Positions 1 through 8,520 of a stretch of DNA of 64,000 bases are shown here, piece after piece. The translations under genes were made by a program, and so were the position numbers. This stretch comes from Bradyrhizobium sp. SRL28 (GTDB lineage: Bacteria > Pseudomonadota > Alphaproteobacteria > Rhizobiales > Xanthobacteraceae). How positions within the stretch are numbered: the stretch's first letter is position 1; every line of letters starts with the position of its first letter. The notes below the pieces were generated by a model. The model was not told the origin of the DNA. It saw nothing but the letters and a program-made list of their open reading frames with translations, and did not search any database. The stretch lies in assembly GCF_018596315.1 (NCBI RefSeq), contig NZ_JAHEAG010000014.1:1-64000 (forward strand). The letters are read 5' to 3'.

Positions 1-20
1 TTGCGTCGCTATGTCCACGT

Positions 21-92
21 CATTGCGAGCGCAGCGAAGCAATCCATCTATCCCGGCGCCGCGCTATGGATTGCTTCGCTGCGCTCGCAATG
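21..92. repeat. Dispersed palindromic element, family A
   Basis: Two perfectly complementary 27-base arms (21-47 and 66-92) surround an 18-base spacer. Each arm contains the core GAGCGCAGCGAAGCAATCC or its complement. The element is intergenic and fits the REP-like palindromes common in Bradyrhizobium genomes. It could form a long hairpin in DNA or RNA. The family assignment is from memory of such genomes; the palindrome is seen directly. Confidence 0.8.
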
Positions 93-504
93 ACGGAGAA
101 AGAGGCTGCGCCACGTGTCCATCCCTCACCCTGAGGAGGCCGTGGAGCGGCCGTCCCAAAGGGCGAGGCGACTGGCCGGAACACCATCTCCGAGGTCATG
201 GAACCCGGACCTCCGGCCGCCGTAACCGCCCGGCCTGCCTCGATTTCCGGCAGTCGGATTCCCCTTTGGTAACCTAAAGTTAACCAAGCTTAGCGTCTGG
301 TTAGGGACGGAATGACGCGCTGATAGCCCTCGTTTTGACATGTTGGCAGGGGAAGCAGGACCCGGCTTTCGGCGGGCCCCCCATGCGACACCAAGAGAGC
401 TTTCGCGCTGGCGCATGACGCCGCGCCCGACGCGCGGCTGTGGTACCGGCAGCCGTTTGCTCCCGGAGGAAAATAGGGACACTTGCGTTGAGAGGATACC
501 GCCC
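93..504. other. Intergenic region upstream of tolQ
   Basis: I see no convincing gene here. The usual tolQ neighbour ybgC is not in the window and would lie off the left end. Short frames read through this stretch but lack composition or motifs of real proteins. The interval must hold the tol promoter, but I cannot place -35/-10 boxes with confidence. Confidence 0.6.
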
Positions 505-1218
505 ATGAATCCCGCCGACGTGGCTCCGGCAGCCCTGCCGTTGGTCTCCGCCGACGTGTCGCTGATAGCCCTGTTCATGCAGGCCCACTGGGTCGTGAAA
601 ACAGTCATGCTGGGGCTGTTGGCCTGCTCGGTCTGGGTCTGGGCGATCGCGATCGACAAGATTTTCCTCTATTCGCGCACCAAGCGCGCCATGGACCGGT
701 TCGAGCAGGCCTTCTGGTCGGGCCAGTCGATCGAGGAACTCTACCGCGCGCTGTCAGCCAAACCGACGCAGTCGATGGCGGCGTGTTTCGTTGCGGCCAT
801 GCGCGAGTGGAAACGCTCGTTCGAGAGCCAGACACGCTCCTTTGCCGGCCTGCAGATGCGGATCGAGAAGGTGATGAACGTCTCCATCGCCCGCGAGGTC
901 GAGCGGCTGGAACGAAGACTCCTGGTGCTGGCGACCGTCGGCTCGGCCGGGCCGTTCGTGGGCCTGTTCGGAACCGTCTGGGGCATCATGTCGAGCTTCC
1001 AGTCGATTGCGGCCTCGAAAAACACTTCACTCGCCGTTGTGGCGCCCGGCATTGCGGAGGCACTGTTTGCGACCGCTATCGGTCTTATCGCTGCCATCCC
1101 CGCGACCATTTTCTACAATAAGTTCACGTCCGAAGTGAATCGGCAGGCGCAGCGGCTGGAAGGCTTCGCCGACGAGTTTTCAGCCATCCTGTCCCGCCAG
1201 ATCGACGAGCGGGCGTGA
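505..1218 (+). CDS. tolQ: TolQ, inner-membrane proton-channel subunit of Tol-Pal
   Basis: TolQ is the MotA/ExbB-type inner-membrane subunit that, with TolR, uses the proton gradient to energise TolA during outer-membrane constriction. The 237-residue product has an N-terminal membrane segment (about residues 31-50, VMLGLLACSVWVWAIAIDK) and two C-terminal ones. A conserved glycine-rich stretch reads GSAGPFVGLFGTVWGI, followed by AIGLIAAIPATIFYN. The frame is open upstream to 340, but the ATG at 505 gives the normal family length and begins where homology is expected. It is first of tolQRAB, with tolR 37 bases downstream. No anomalies. Confidence 0.95.
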   Translation: MNPADVAPAALPLVSADVSLIALFMQAHWVVKTVMLGLLACSVWVWAIAIDKIFLYSRTKRAMDRFEQAFWSGQSIEELYRALSAKPTQSMAACFVAAMREWKRSFESQTRSFAGLQMRIEKVMNVSIAREVERLERRLLVLATVGSAGPFVGLFGTVWGIMSSFQSIAASKNTSLAVVAPGIAEALFATAIGLIAAIPATIFYNKFTSEVNRQAQRLEGFADEFSAILSRQIDERA

Positions 1219-1255
1219 GGACGGCAAATGACGAGCGCATCGTGAGAGCAAGATC

Positions 1256-1732
1256 ATGGCGATGAACATGGCAGGTTCGGCCGGCGGTGGCGGTGGACGC
1301 CGCGGCCGGCGTCGCGCCGCCGTGATGGCGGAGATCAACGTCACGCCGATGGTCGACGTGATGTTGGTGCTCTTGATCATCTTCATGGTCGCGGCGCCCT
1401 TGATGACGTCGACCATCGATATCGATCTGCCCGTCGCCGGCGGCGGCAAGTCGCTCGCCGCCAACGCGCCGCCGCTGACATTGTCGGTCAAGCGCACCGG
1501 CGGAGCGTGCAATTCGAACGTCGAGCTCTATCTCGGCGATACGCTGATTTCGGCCAATGACCTGTTGCCCAAGATCAAGGCGATCCGGGAGACCCGGTCG
1601 GATGCCGAGAGCGTGGTATACCTGCGCGGCGACAAGGACGTCTGTTACACGGATATGATGAAACTTTTGGGGTATATTCGGACGGCGGGATTCAAGGCCA
1701 ATATCGTCATCATCCCAGAGCAGGGCTCATGA
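1256..1732 (+). CDS. tolR: TolR, ExbD/TolR-family Tol-Pal subunit
   Basis: TolR partners TolQ in the proton-driven motor; it has one membrane helix and a periplasmic domain. The product is 158 residues. A basic, glycine-rich N-terminus (GGGGRRGRRRAA) precedes the family signature INVTPMVDVMLVLLIIFMV at about residues 24-42, which carries the membrane aspartate needed for proton transfer. The periplasmic part ends near residue 158 with a predicted alpha/beta fold, including VVYLRGDKDVCY. The ATG follows a purine-rich GAGAGCAAG. It lies between tolQ and tolA in one orientation, so co-transcription is likely. Confidence 0.94.
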   Translation: MAMNMAGSAGGGGGRRGRRRAAVMAEINVTPMVDVMLVLLIIFMVAAPLMTSTIDIDLPVAGGGKSLAANAPPLTLSVKRTGGACNSNVELYLGDTLISANDLLPKIKAIRETRSDAESVVYLRGDKDVCYTDMMKLLGYIRTAGFKANIVIIPEQGS

Positions 1733-1779
1733 GCCATGAAGCGGCACGCGACGGCTGATAGCGGAGCGGGAAAGCTCAA

Positions 1780-2760
1780 GTGAAGGTCAAGGACGTCGAC
1801 AAGACACTGGTTGCGTCGGTCGCCCTGCACGTCCTCGTGCTGGGGTGGGCGATGGTGTCTGTCTCGACCAAGGCTCTCGAAATGCCGCCGGAAGATTCGG
1901 TGCCGGTCGATGTGATCTCTCCCGACCAGCTTGCCAAGGTCATGGCCGGCATGAAGACCGGCAAGAAGGAAAACCCGAAGCCGCTGGTCGAGAAGGTCGC
2001 CGAGGCCAAGCCGGTCGACGATGCCGTGGGCAAGGTCACCGAGAAGGCGCCCGTCGTGACCGAGACCGCGCCGCCCCCGCAGCCCAAGGTCGAAGAAAAG
2101 CCGGTCGAGAAGAAACCCGACCCGCCGAAGGCCGTCGAGAACAAGCCGAAGGAAGAGCCGAAGCCGGTCGAGAAGAAGCCCGACCCGCCAAAGGCCGCCG
2201 AGAACAACCCGACCGAGAAGAAGCCGGATCCGGTCAAGCCCGACCCGATCGCTGAAGCGATCAAGAAGGAAGAGAAGAAGCCGCCGCCGAAGCCGGTGCA
2301 GGCCGCCAAGCCGCCGGAGCCGGCGAAGCCGAAGATCGTTGAACGGCACTTCGATCAGACACAGATCGCGGCCCTCCTCGACAAGCGTGACCCGTCGCGT
2401 CAGGCCACGACTGGCGACACGCTGAATTCGAACGCCGCGCTCGGCCTTTCGAAGGGCGCGGCTGCGGACAATTCCGCGACATGGGGCGCGATGTTCCAGC
2501 GGCAGGTCGAACGGTGCTGGAAAAAGCCCTATGGCGGAATCGAATCGCAGAAGCCTGAGGTCGCGTTTGCCATTCGTCTGAAGCGCGACGGCACCCTTGA
2601 AGGCTCGCCGGTTCCGGAAGGCGTTCCGTCGACACCCTTCCTTCGCGTCTATCAGGAGAGCGCGTTACGCGCGATCCTCGAATGCCAGCCGTACAAGCTG
2701 CCGGCGGCCCTTTACGAGGAATGGAAATATTTCGCGCCGGTGTTCAAGGAAAAAATCTGA
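1780..2760 (+). CDS. tolA: TolA, periplasm-spanning Tol-Pal protein
   Basis: TolA links the TolQR motor to TolB and Pal at the outer membrane. The 326-residue product has an N-terminal membrane anchor (about residues 9-27), then a long Lys/Pro/Glu-rich region (about 60-185) corresponding to the spanning domain II. A C-terminal globular domain begins near WGAMFQRQVERCW and has two cysteines (RCWKKP and LECQPY), typical of domain III. The start is GTG, preceded by GGAG 13 bases upstream. The middle region carries a 63-base-period repeat. It is fourth-class typical in length for alphaproteobacterial TolA. Confidence 0.92.
   Translation: MKVKDVDKTLVASVALHVLVLGWAMVSVSTKALEMPPEDSVPVDVISPDQLAKVMAGMKTGKKENPKPLVEKVAEAKPVDDAVGKVTEKAPVVTETAPPPQPKVEEKPVEKKPDPPKAVENKPKEEPKPVEKKPDPPKAAENNPTEKKPDPVKPDPIAEAIKKEEKKPPPKPVQAAKPPEPAKPKIVERHFDQTQIAALLDKRDPSRQATTGDTLNSNAALGLSKGAAADNSATWGAMFQRQVERCWKKPYGGIESQKPEVAFAIRLKRDGTLEGSPVPEGVPSTPFLRVYQESALRAILECQPYKLPAALYEEWKYFAPVFKEKI
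2101..2207 (+). repeat. 63-base-period direct repeat inside tolA
   Basis: A roughly 44-base segment at 2101-2144 recurs at 2164-2207 with few changes. It encodes two copies of the peptide KPVEKKPDPPKA in the spanning region of TolA. Such in-frame repeats can change copy number and so alter the length of the periplasm-spanning arm. Confidence 0.85.
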
Positions 2761-2820
2761 CCGCGCTCGCCCATTGGCGATCACACTTATTGGCGATCAC
2801 ACAAGAGCAAGATTGAAGCC

Positions 2821-4185
2821 ATGACTGACAAAGATGCATTGCCTGATATGTCGTTCCGCCTGAGCCGCCGGCAGATCATTTCCGGAATGGCCGCGCTTGG
2901 CACGATCACGGCCGCGCCGGTTCGCAGCGCATTTGCGCAGGCGCCGAAGCGGATCCCCATTCCCGAAGGTGAGTTCGTTCCGCTTCCGATCGCGATCCCG
3001 AATTTCGTGGCGGGCACGCCGGGCGACGCTGAGGTCGGCGTCGGCGTGGCGCAGGTCATCACCAACAATCTCAAGCGCAGCGGGTTGTTCGCGCCGGTCG
3101 ATCAGGCCGCCCACATCGAGCGCATCACCAACATCGACACCGCGCCGCAATTCAATAGCTGGAAGCAGATCAACGCGCAGGCGCTGGTGACCGGCCGCAT
3201 GACGCGGCAGGGCGATGGCCGCCTCAAGGCGGAATTCCGCCTGTGGGACGTCAACACCGCCCAGCAGCTCACCGGCCAGCAATATTTCACCTCGCCGGAA
3301 TACTGGCGGCGGATCGCGCACATCATCTCCGACCAGATCTATGAACGCCTGACCGGCGAGAAAGGCTATTTCGACAGCCGCGTCGTGTTCGTCGACGAGA
3401 CCGGGTCGAAGGAGCGCCGCGTCAAGCGGCTGGCGCTGATGGACCAGGACGGCGCCAATGTCAGATTCCTGACCAAGGGAAGCGATCTGGTGCTGACGCC
3501 GCGCTTCTCGCCGTCGACCCAGGAAATCACCTACATGGAGTTCGGCCAGGGCGATCCGCGCGTTTTCCTCTTCAATATCGAAACCGGACAGCGCGAGATC
3601 GTCGGCAATTTCCCGGGCATGTCGTTTTCGCCGCGGTTCTCGCCGGACGGCCAGCGCATCATCATGAGCCTGCAGCAGGGCGGCAACTCGAACCTGTTCG
3701 TGATGGATTTGCGTTCGAAATCGACGACGCGGCTGACCGACACGCCGGCGATCGACACCTCGCCGTCCTATTCGCCCGACGGCTCCCGCATCTGTTTCGA
3801 ATCCGATCGCGGCGGCAAGCCGCAGATCTATGTCATGGCGGCCACCGGCGGCGGCGCGCAGCGCATCTCGTTCGGTGAGGGCAGCTATTCGACGCCGGTG
3901 TGGTCGCCGCGCGGCGACTACATCGCCTTCACCAAGCAGGGCGGCGGACAATTCGCGATCGGCATCATGAAGACCGATGGTTCGGGCGAGCGCATCCTGA
4001 CCTCGGGCTTCCACAATGAAGGCCCGACCTTCGCGCCGAACGGCCGGGTCGTGATGTTCTTCCGCGAGCCCGGCGGCAGCGGCGGCCCGTCGCTCTATAC
4101 GGTGGATATCTCAGGTCGTAACGAGTTGCGGGTACCAACGCCCGGTTTTGCCTCCGACCCGGCATGGTCGCCGCTCTTGTCTTGA
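2821..4185 (+). CDS. tolB: TolB, periplasmic beta-propeller of Tol-Pal
   Basis: TolB is the periplasmic protein that binds Pal and TolA. The 454-residue product begins with an export signal whose n-region contains SRRQIIS, followed by a hydrophobic stretch and a likely cleavage after AFAQ. The twin arginines resemble a Tat motif, although TolB is normally Sec-exported. An N-terminal alpha/beta domain (about 45-190) is followed by a beta-propeller with repeated motifs such as RFSPDG and SYSPDG, ending at DPAWSPLLS. The ATG lies 60 bases after tolA. In most genomes pal would follow directly; here two other genes intervene. Confidence 0.95.
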   Translation: MTDKDALPDMSFRLSRRQIISGMAALGTITAAPVRSAFAQAPKRIPIPEGEFVPLPIAIPNFVAGTPGDAEVGVGVAQVITNNLKRSGLFAPVDQAAHIERITNIDTAPQFNSWKQINAQALVTGRMTRQGDGRLKAEFRLWDVNTAQQLTGQQYFTSPEYWRRIAHIISDQIYERLTGEKGYFDSRVVFVDETGSKERRVKRLALMDQDGANVRFLTKGSDLVLTPRFSPSTQEITYMEFGQGDPRVFLFNIETGQREIVGNFPGMSFSPRFSPDGQRIIMSLQQGGNSNLFVMDLRSKSTTRLTDTPAIDTSPSYSPDGSRICFESDRGGKPQIYVMAATGGGAQRISFGEGSYSTPVWSPRGDYIAFTKQGGGQFAIGIMKTDGSGERILTSGFHNEGPTFAPNGRVVMFFREPGGSGGPSLYTVDISGRNELRVPTPGFASDPAWSPLLS

Positions 4186-4366
4186 TGGAACCCGGTCGCG
4201 CGGGCGCACAGTCGTTAATCGGCAATCATTGCCTAGCCCGCTGATATTCCGGGCATATTTTTGCTGTGCGAAGCAAAAAGCAACGTCTCGGTAACGATGT
4301 TCCCTCAGAAAGGCTTCATCTGAGAAGGGTAGAACTACCTACCCTAACAGGACACGTGCCCTGCCG
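4186..4366. promoter_or_regulatory. tolB/GGDEF-EAL spacer with three perfect inverted repeats
   Basis: Three short perfect palindromes lie in this gap: GGCAAT-C-ATTGCC (4221-4233), TTTTTGCT-N6-AGCAAAAA (4258-4279) and GGGTAG-N6-CTACCC (4327-4344). The second could stop or slow transcription after tolB. The third sits 22 bases before the next gene's ATG and could be an operator. The repeats are seen directly; function is inferred. Confidence 0.5.
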
Positions 4367-6700
4367 ATGCAGTTGGTCGACGCGAAGAAACGAGGCAGCC
4401 GGGAAGAGCCGGAGCCGGCGCTCTATGCAGCGCTGGTCGATTCCATGTGCCAGAATTTCTGGCCGATGTTCATCGGCTCGGTCAGCACTGCCGTCGCCGC
4501 GGTATTGACGGCGCTCAAGACCGGCAACGTGCTGCTGTGGCCGTGCGCGGCGCTGATCATCGGCATCGGTACGGTTCGCGCCTTCCAGATGCGCAAATAC
4601 GAACGGCGCACCCAGGTCCTTTCGTTCGAGCAGGCCAGGTATTTGGAGCCGCGCTATGCGATCGGCGCCATGGTCTACGCCAGCGTGCTGGGCGTCTGGT
4701 GCTTCCTCACGATTTTCGGCAACAACGACGCGGTCGCGCACATGATCTGCGTCGCGGCGACGGTCGGCTACACCGCCGGCGGCGCTGCCCGCAATTACGG
4801 CCGTCCCAAGCTGATCCAGTATCACATCCTGCTGGCTTGCGGCCCGATGTCGCTGGCGCTGGCGACGCATGCCGATTTTTTCTACATCAGCCTCGCCACG
4901 CTGCTGGCGCTGTTTTTCATGGGCCTCAAGGGCATCAACCTCAGCCTGCACGCCATCTTCGTCAAGGCACTGACGTCGAGCTTCCGGGAAGCGGCGCTGG
5001 CCGGCCAGTTCGATACCGCGCTGAACAACATGCCGCATGGGCTCTGCATGTTTCGCGCCGATGGCCGGCTTGCGGTGATGAATCATCGCTTCAGCGAGAT
5101 GATGAACCTCTCCGAGGATCTTATCCAGGGCGGCGCCAGCGCGCACGACATTGTCACGGCCTGCATCAACTCGGACTCGATTTCGGCGGCTAGCGGCAAG
5201 ATGATCCTGTCGGAGATCGTCAACACGCAGGCCCGTGACATGATCACCACCGATCCCGACGTCACGCGGGGCCGATCGCTGTCGTGGACGTTCCAGGCGA
5301 TGGAGGGCGGCGGCGCGGTCGTGCTGGTCGAAGACATCACCGAACGCCGCAATGCGGAAGCCCGGATCAGTCATCTGGCGCGTTACGACGAACTGACGGC
5401 GCTGCCGAACCGGGTCAATTTCCGGGACGAGATCGGGCGGCTTCTGGCTGTCCAGCAGGGCGCCGAACAATTGTCGGCGCTGCTGTTCGTCGACCTCGAC
5501 CAGTTCAAGCAGGTCAACGACACGCTCGGCCATCCCTGCGGCGACCAGTTGCTGTGCGCGGTGTCCGAACGGTTGCGCGAGATGCTGCGGCCCGAGGACT
5601 TCGTGGCGCGGTTCGGCGGCGACGAGTTCGTGGTGTTTCAGCAAAACATCCATTCCCCCGACGACGCCGCCGGTCTCGCCCGGCGCATCGTCGATCGCCT
5701 GAGCGAGCGCTACAAGATCGACAATCATCTGGTCGAGATCGGCGCCAGCGTCGGCATCGCCATGACCTCTCGCGGCGTCAGCGCCGATACGCTGTTGAAG
5801 AACGCGGACATGGCGCTGTACCGCGCCAAGGCCGACGGCCGCGGCACCTTCTGCTTCTTCCGGGAAGAGATGGCGCAAGTCGTCGAATCCCGCCGCATCC
5901 TCGAACTGGACCTGCGCAAGGCGCTGGCCAACGAGGAATTCGAGCTGTTCTTCCAGCCGCTGGTCAATCTCAAATCGGGACGGATATCCACCTGCGAGGC
6001 GCTGTTGCGCTGGAATCATCCGGTTCGCGGCACGGTTTCCCCGACCGATATCATTCCGGTCGCCGAGGACATGGGCCTGATCGTCGATCTCGGCCGCTGG
6101 ATTTTGCGCAAGGCCTGCATGGAATGCATGAAATGGCCCGAAGGCGTCAGCGTCGCGGTCAACTTCTCGCCGCAGCAGTTCCATCAGCGCGACGTGCTGA
6201 GCGAAGTCCGCTATGCACTCGAGGTCTCCGGCCTGCAGGCGAACCGCCTCGAAATCGAGATTACCGAGTCCTCGCTGCTGCGGAACACGCAGCTGACGCA
6301 CGATGTGCTGTCGCAATTGCATTCACTCGGCGTGCGGATCTCGCTCGACGACTTCGGCACCGGCTATTCCAGCCTGAGCTACCTGCATAATTTCCCGCTG
6401 CAGAAGGTGAAGATCGACCGCTCCTTCCTGGAAGGGATCGACAGCGACCGTCCGCTGACGCTGCTGCGCGGCGTGGCGCGGCTGTCGGCCGATCTCGGAA
6501 TGTCCGTGGTGGTGGAGGGCATCGAGACCAATGAGCAGCTCGAATTGATTAGCGCCGATGGCGCGGTAACGGAGGCACAGGGCTATCTGTTCAGCCCGCC
6601 GGTGCCCGCGGTGCGGGTTCGCCAGTTGCTGAATGCCTCGCATGGCCGCCGTCCGCCGGACAGCGTGCTGGTTCCGGTCGCCTCACGGTCCATCGCTTGA
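4367..6700 (+). CDS. Membrane PAS-GGDEF-EAL protein (c-di-GMP turnover)
   Basis: This 777-residue protein should make and/or degrade cyclic di-GMP at the inner membrane. Residues about 25-205 contain several hydrophobic segments. A PAS-like domain (about 220-325) carries LNNMPHGLCMF. The GGDEF domain (about 335-500) has an intact RFGGDEF and an upstream RPED that fits the inhibitory RxxD I-site. The EAL domain (about 515-760) has EALLRW, DDFGTGYSSL and KIDRSF, so both catalytic halves look competent. It is oddly placed between tolB and pal. Net activity cannot be told from sequence. No strong ribosome-binding site precedes the ATG. Confidence 0.93.
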   Translation: MQLVDAKKRGSREEPEPALYAALVDSMCQNFWPMFIGSVSTAVAAVLTALKTGNVLLWPCAALIIGIGTVRAFQMRKYERRTQVLSFEQARYLEPRYAIGAMVYASVLGVWCFLTIFGNNDAVAHMICVAATVGYTAGGAARNYGRPKLIQYHILLACGPMSLALATHADFFYISLATLLALFFMGLKGINLSLHAIFVKALTSSFREAALAGQFDTALNNMPHGLCMFRADGRLAVMNHRFSEMMNLSEDLIQGGASAHDIVTACINSDSISAASGKMILSEIVNTQARDMITTDPDVTRGRSLSWTFQAMEGGGAVVLVEDITERRNAEARISHLARYDELTALPNRVNFRDEIGRLLAVQQGAEQLSALLFVDLDQFKQVNDTLGHPCGDQLLCAVSERLREMLRPEDFVARFGGDEFVVFQQNIHSPDDAAGLARRIVDRLSERYKIDNHLVEIGASVGIAMTSRGVSADTLLKNADMALYRAKADGRGTFCFFREEMAQVVESRRILELDLRKALANEEFELFFQPLVNLKSGRISTCEALLRWNHPVRGTVSPTDIIPVAEDMGLIVDLGRWILRKACMECMKWPEGVSVAVNFSPQQFHQRDVLSEVRYALEVSGLQANRLEIEITESSLLRNTQLTHDVLSQLHSLGVRISLDDFGTGYSSLSYLHNFPLQKVKIDRSFLEGIDSDRPLTLLRGVARLSADLGMSVVVEGIETNEQLELISADGAVTEAQGYLFSPPVPAVRVRQLLNASHGRRPPDSVLVPVASRSIA

Positions 6701-6701
6701 T

Positions 6702-6813
6702 CCCGTATCTCCGTGGAAATACGGGGGAATCGGGTCTCCCGGGGTAACCTTAATCTCTCGAAGCCTTTGCAATCTCGTTAACAAGCTGTTAATCCTCTAC
6801 CCGCTCGTAGAGG
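6702..6813 (+). promoter_or_regulatory. Two hairpins between GGDEF-EAL gene and feeM-like gene
   Basis: Just after the stop codon lies CCCGTAT-N10-ATACGGG (6702-6725), a possible weak terminator without a T-tract. Farther on, CCTCTAC-N6-GTAGAGG (6794-6813) is a perfect palindrome 27 bases before the next ATG, suited to an operator or a 5'-UTR hairpin. A TAGGAG ribosome-binding site (6829-6834) precedes the next gene. Confidence 0.5.
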
Positions 6814-6839
6814 TTGCTTGGAAGCGTTAGGAGTGCAGC

Positions 6840-7577
6840 ATGAGGTCCCCGGCCGAACTTAATACGGCCTTTGGACGGAGTTCGGACCTGTTGGATCAAG
6901 TCGACTATCGTCTAGCGCAAACACCTGAAGAAAAAGAAGAAATTTACAACCTTCGCTACCGTGCCTATCTTCGCGAAGGGGCTGTCAAGGAATCTCCCGC
7001 GCAGCGTGTCACCGATCAGTATGACGACCTGCCGAATTCCTGGACATTTGGCGTCTATCTGTTTGGGGAACTCTACAGTTCCGTTCGCATCAGCGTGTTG
7101 ACCCCGGAGTGGCGGGAGTCCTGTTCGGCAGAGGCATTCGGCGAAATTCTGTATCCCCGGCTCGATCGGGGCGAGGTCATCATTGACCCCGCGCGTTTCG
7201 TCGCCGACCCTGACAAGGTCAAGCGGTTTCCGGAGCTGCCCTATCTGACGCTGCGGCTCGCCTATCTGGCTTGCGAATATTTCAACGCCGATCTCGGGCT
7301 GGCGATCGTGCGTGCCGAGCACCAGGCGTTTTATCGCCGCGTGTTCCTGCACGAAACCATTGCCGAACCCCGCATGTTCCCCGGCCTGCTCAAGCCGGTC
7401 GGGCTGATGGCGGCGGATTTTCCGGTGATGAAGGAAAAGGTCTTCGAGCGCTATCCGATCATGCGATCGACCGCGTTCGAGCGGCGGATGCTGTTCGAGC
7501 GCGCCGGTGGCCGGGCCGCACGGCCGGCCCGTGTCGCCTCCGCATACGAGCGGGCCTCGGTTGCTCCGAGTTCCTGA
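6840..7577 (+). CDS. FeeM-like N-acyl amino acid synthase / GNAT-fold protein
   Basis: The 245-residue product resembles the N-acyl amino acid synthase FeeM family, which shares the acyltransferase fold of LuxI-type autoinducer synthases and joins an acyl chain from acyl-ACP to an amino acid. Supporting features are the opening EIYNLRYRAYLREG, a central EVIIDPARFVADP, and LRLAYLACEYFNADLGLAIV followed by EHQAFYRRVF, as in this family. Cytosolic; no signal or membrane segment. A clear AGGAG lies upstream of the ATG. Its product is unknown; an acylated amino acid signal or lipid precursor is possible. A generic GNAT is the alternative. It sits between the c-di-GMP gene and pal. Confidence 0.75.
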   Translation: MRSPAELNTAFGRSSDLLDQVDYRLAQTPEEKEEIYNLRYRAYLREGAVKESPAQRVTDQYDDLPNSWTFGVYLFGELYSSVRISVLTPEWRESCSAEAFGEILYPRLDRGEVIIDPARFVADPDKVKRFPELPYLTLRLAYLACEYFNADLGLAIVRAEHQAFYRRVFLHETIAEPRMFPGLLKPVGLMAADFPVMKEKVFERYPIMRSTAFERRMLFERAGGRAARPARVASAYERASVAPSS

Positions 7578-7909
7578 ACGGGACGGACCGCGGGCAGAAT
7601 CAGCTGCCCGGTCCGTGTCTGCTTCCTCCGCGCCCGGCAACCCGGCAAGGCTTCCTCATGCCTCGGGGCCGGCGTATTTCGCCCCGATGCCCATGACAAA
7701 GCCCCAAATGTGGTGATTTGGGCCCAGCGCACACTTGCCTTCACCCTCGCGCCACATTTACAAACCATTAACTATCGCGGTCGCTTTTCACGGTTTGTCG
7801 GCATTTGACCGGGTCCGGCAAGGTTCCATCAAGGTTGACGGAACGTTCGCTTAACCATCGACCTGTAGACCGGATAACAGTCGAAAAACGTGAGCGCGGA
7901 GGCTCCGGA
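7578..7909 (+). other. Spacer upstream of pal
   Basis: No gene is apparent. An imperfect hairpin at about 7585-7615 (GGACC…GGTCC arms with a two-base bulge) may end the preceding transcript. AT-richer sequence at 7750-7800 is the probable site of the pal promoter, but I cannot assign boxes. Confidence 0.5.
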
Positions 7910-8401
7910 ATGAAATATCAGATGCGTATCCTCCAGGGATGGAAGCTGGCGGCTGTGGTCGCGGTGGCGCTGTCGATGGGCGCCTGCGCCAAGAACAACG
8001 TCGGCGCCGATGGCGCGATGGCGAGCGCGGCGACCCCGGGGAGCCAGCAGGATTTCGTGGTCAATGTCGGCGACCGCGTGTTCTTCGAGAGCGACCAGAC
8101 CGAGCTGAGCCCGCAGGCAATCGCCACGCTGGAGAAGCAGGCGCAGTGGCTGCAGACCTACAACCGCTATTCCTTCACCATCGAAGGCCATGCGGACGAG
8201 CGCGGCACCCGCGAATACAACATCGCGCTAGGTGCACGCCGCGCCCAGTCGGTGCGCAGCTATCTCTCTTCGCGCGGCATCGACCCGAACCGCATGCGCA
8301 CGATCTCCTACGGCAAGGAGCGTCCGGTGGCGGTCTGTAACGACATCTCCTGCTGGTCGCAGAACCGTCGCGCCGTCACGGTGTTGAACGCCGGCGCCTG
8401 A
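7910..8401 (+). CDS. pal: Pal, peptidoglycan-associated lipoprotein
   Basis: Pal anchors the outer membrane to peptidoglycan and is mobilised by TolB and TolA at the division site. The 163-residue product has a lipoprotein signal with lipobox SMGAC, so Cys26 is the predicted lipid-modified residue. The OmpA-like domain (about 60-160) has VFFESDQTEL, the peptidoglycan-binding segment IEGHADERGTREYN and ALGARRAQSV. The frame is open farther upstream, but the ATG at 7910 is the one that produces a proper signal peptide. It is separated from tolB by 3.7 kb, which is unusual. Confidence 0.95.
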   Translation: MKYQMRILQGWKLAAVVAVALSMGACAKNNVGADGAMASAATPGSQQDFVVNVGDRVFFESDQTELSPQAIATLEKQAQWLQTYNRYSFTIEGHADERGTREYNIALGARRAQSVRSYLSSRGIDPNRMRTISYGKERPVAVCNDISCWSQNRRAVTVLNAGA

Positions 8402-8427
8402 CGCGTTCGACCTTTTTCAGATCTCAG

Positions 8428-8454
8428 AACCGGCGCTTCATGCGCCGGTTTAAC
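8428..8454 (+). terminator. Hairpin terminator after pal
   Basis: A perfect 9-base stem (AACCGGCGC at 8428-8436 with GCGCCGGTT at 8442-8450) closes a five-base loop 27 bases after the pal stop. The T-tract is short. It separates pal from the oppositely oriented hydrolase gene. Confidence 0.7.
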
Positions 8455-8520
8455 TGCACATTGTGCTTGCAAGCCAAGCGGATGCCGGCTCGGCTTGAGA
8501 AAACGCGTCAAGAACTTAAT

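Noticed and set aside
11..277. 88-residue frame in the left-end palindrome region
   Set aside because: Most of it translates the palindromic element, which is non-coding repeat.
4316..6322. 668-residue minus-strand reading frame antisense to the GGDEF-EAL gene
   Set aside because: Composition is His/Arg/Asp-rich and lacks any domain. It is a shadow of the GC-rich sense gene, which has intact motifs.
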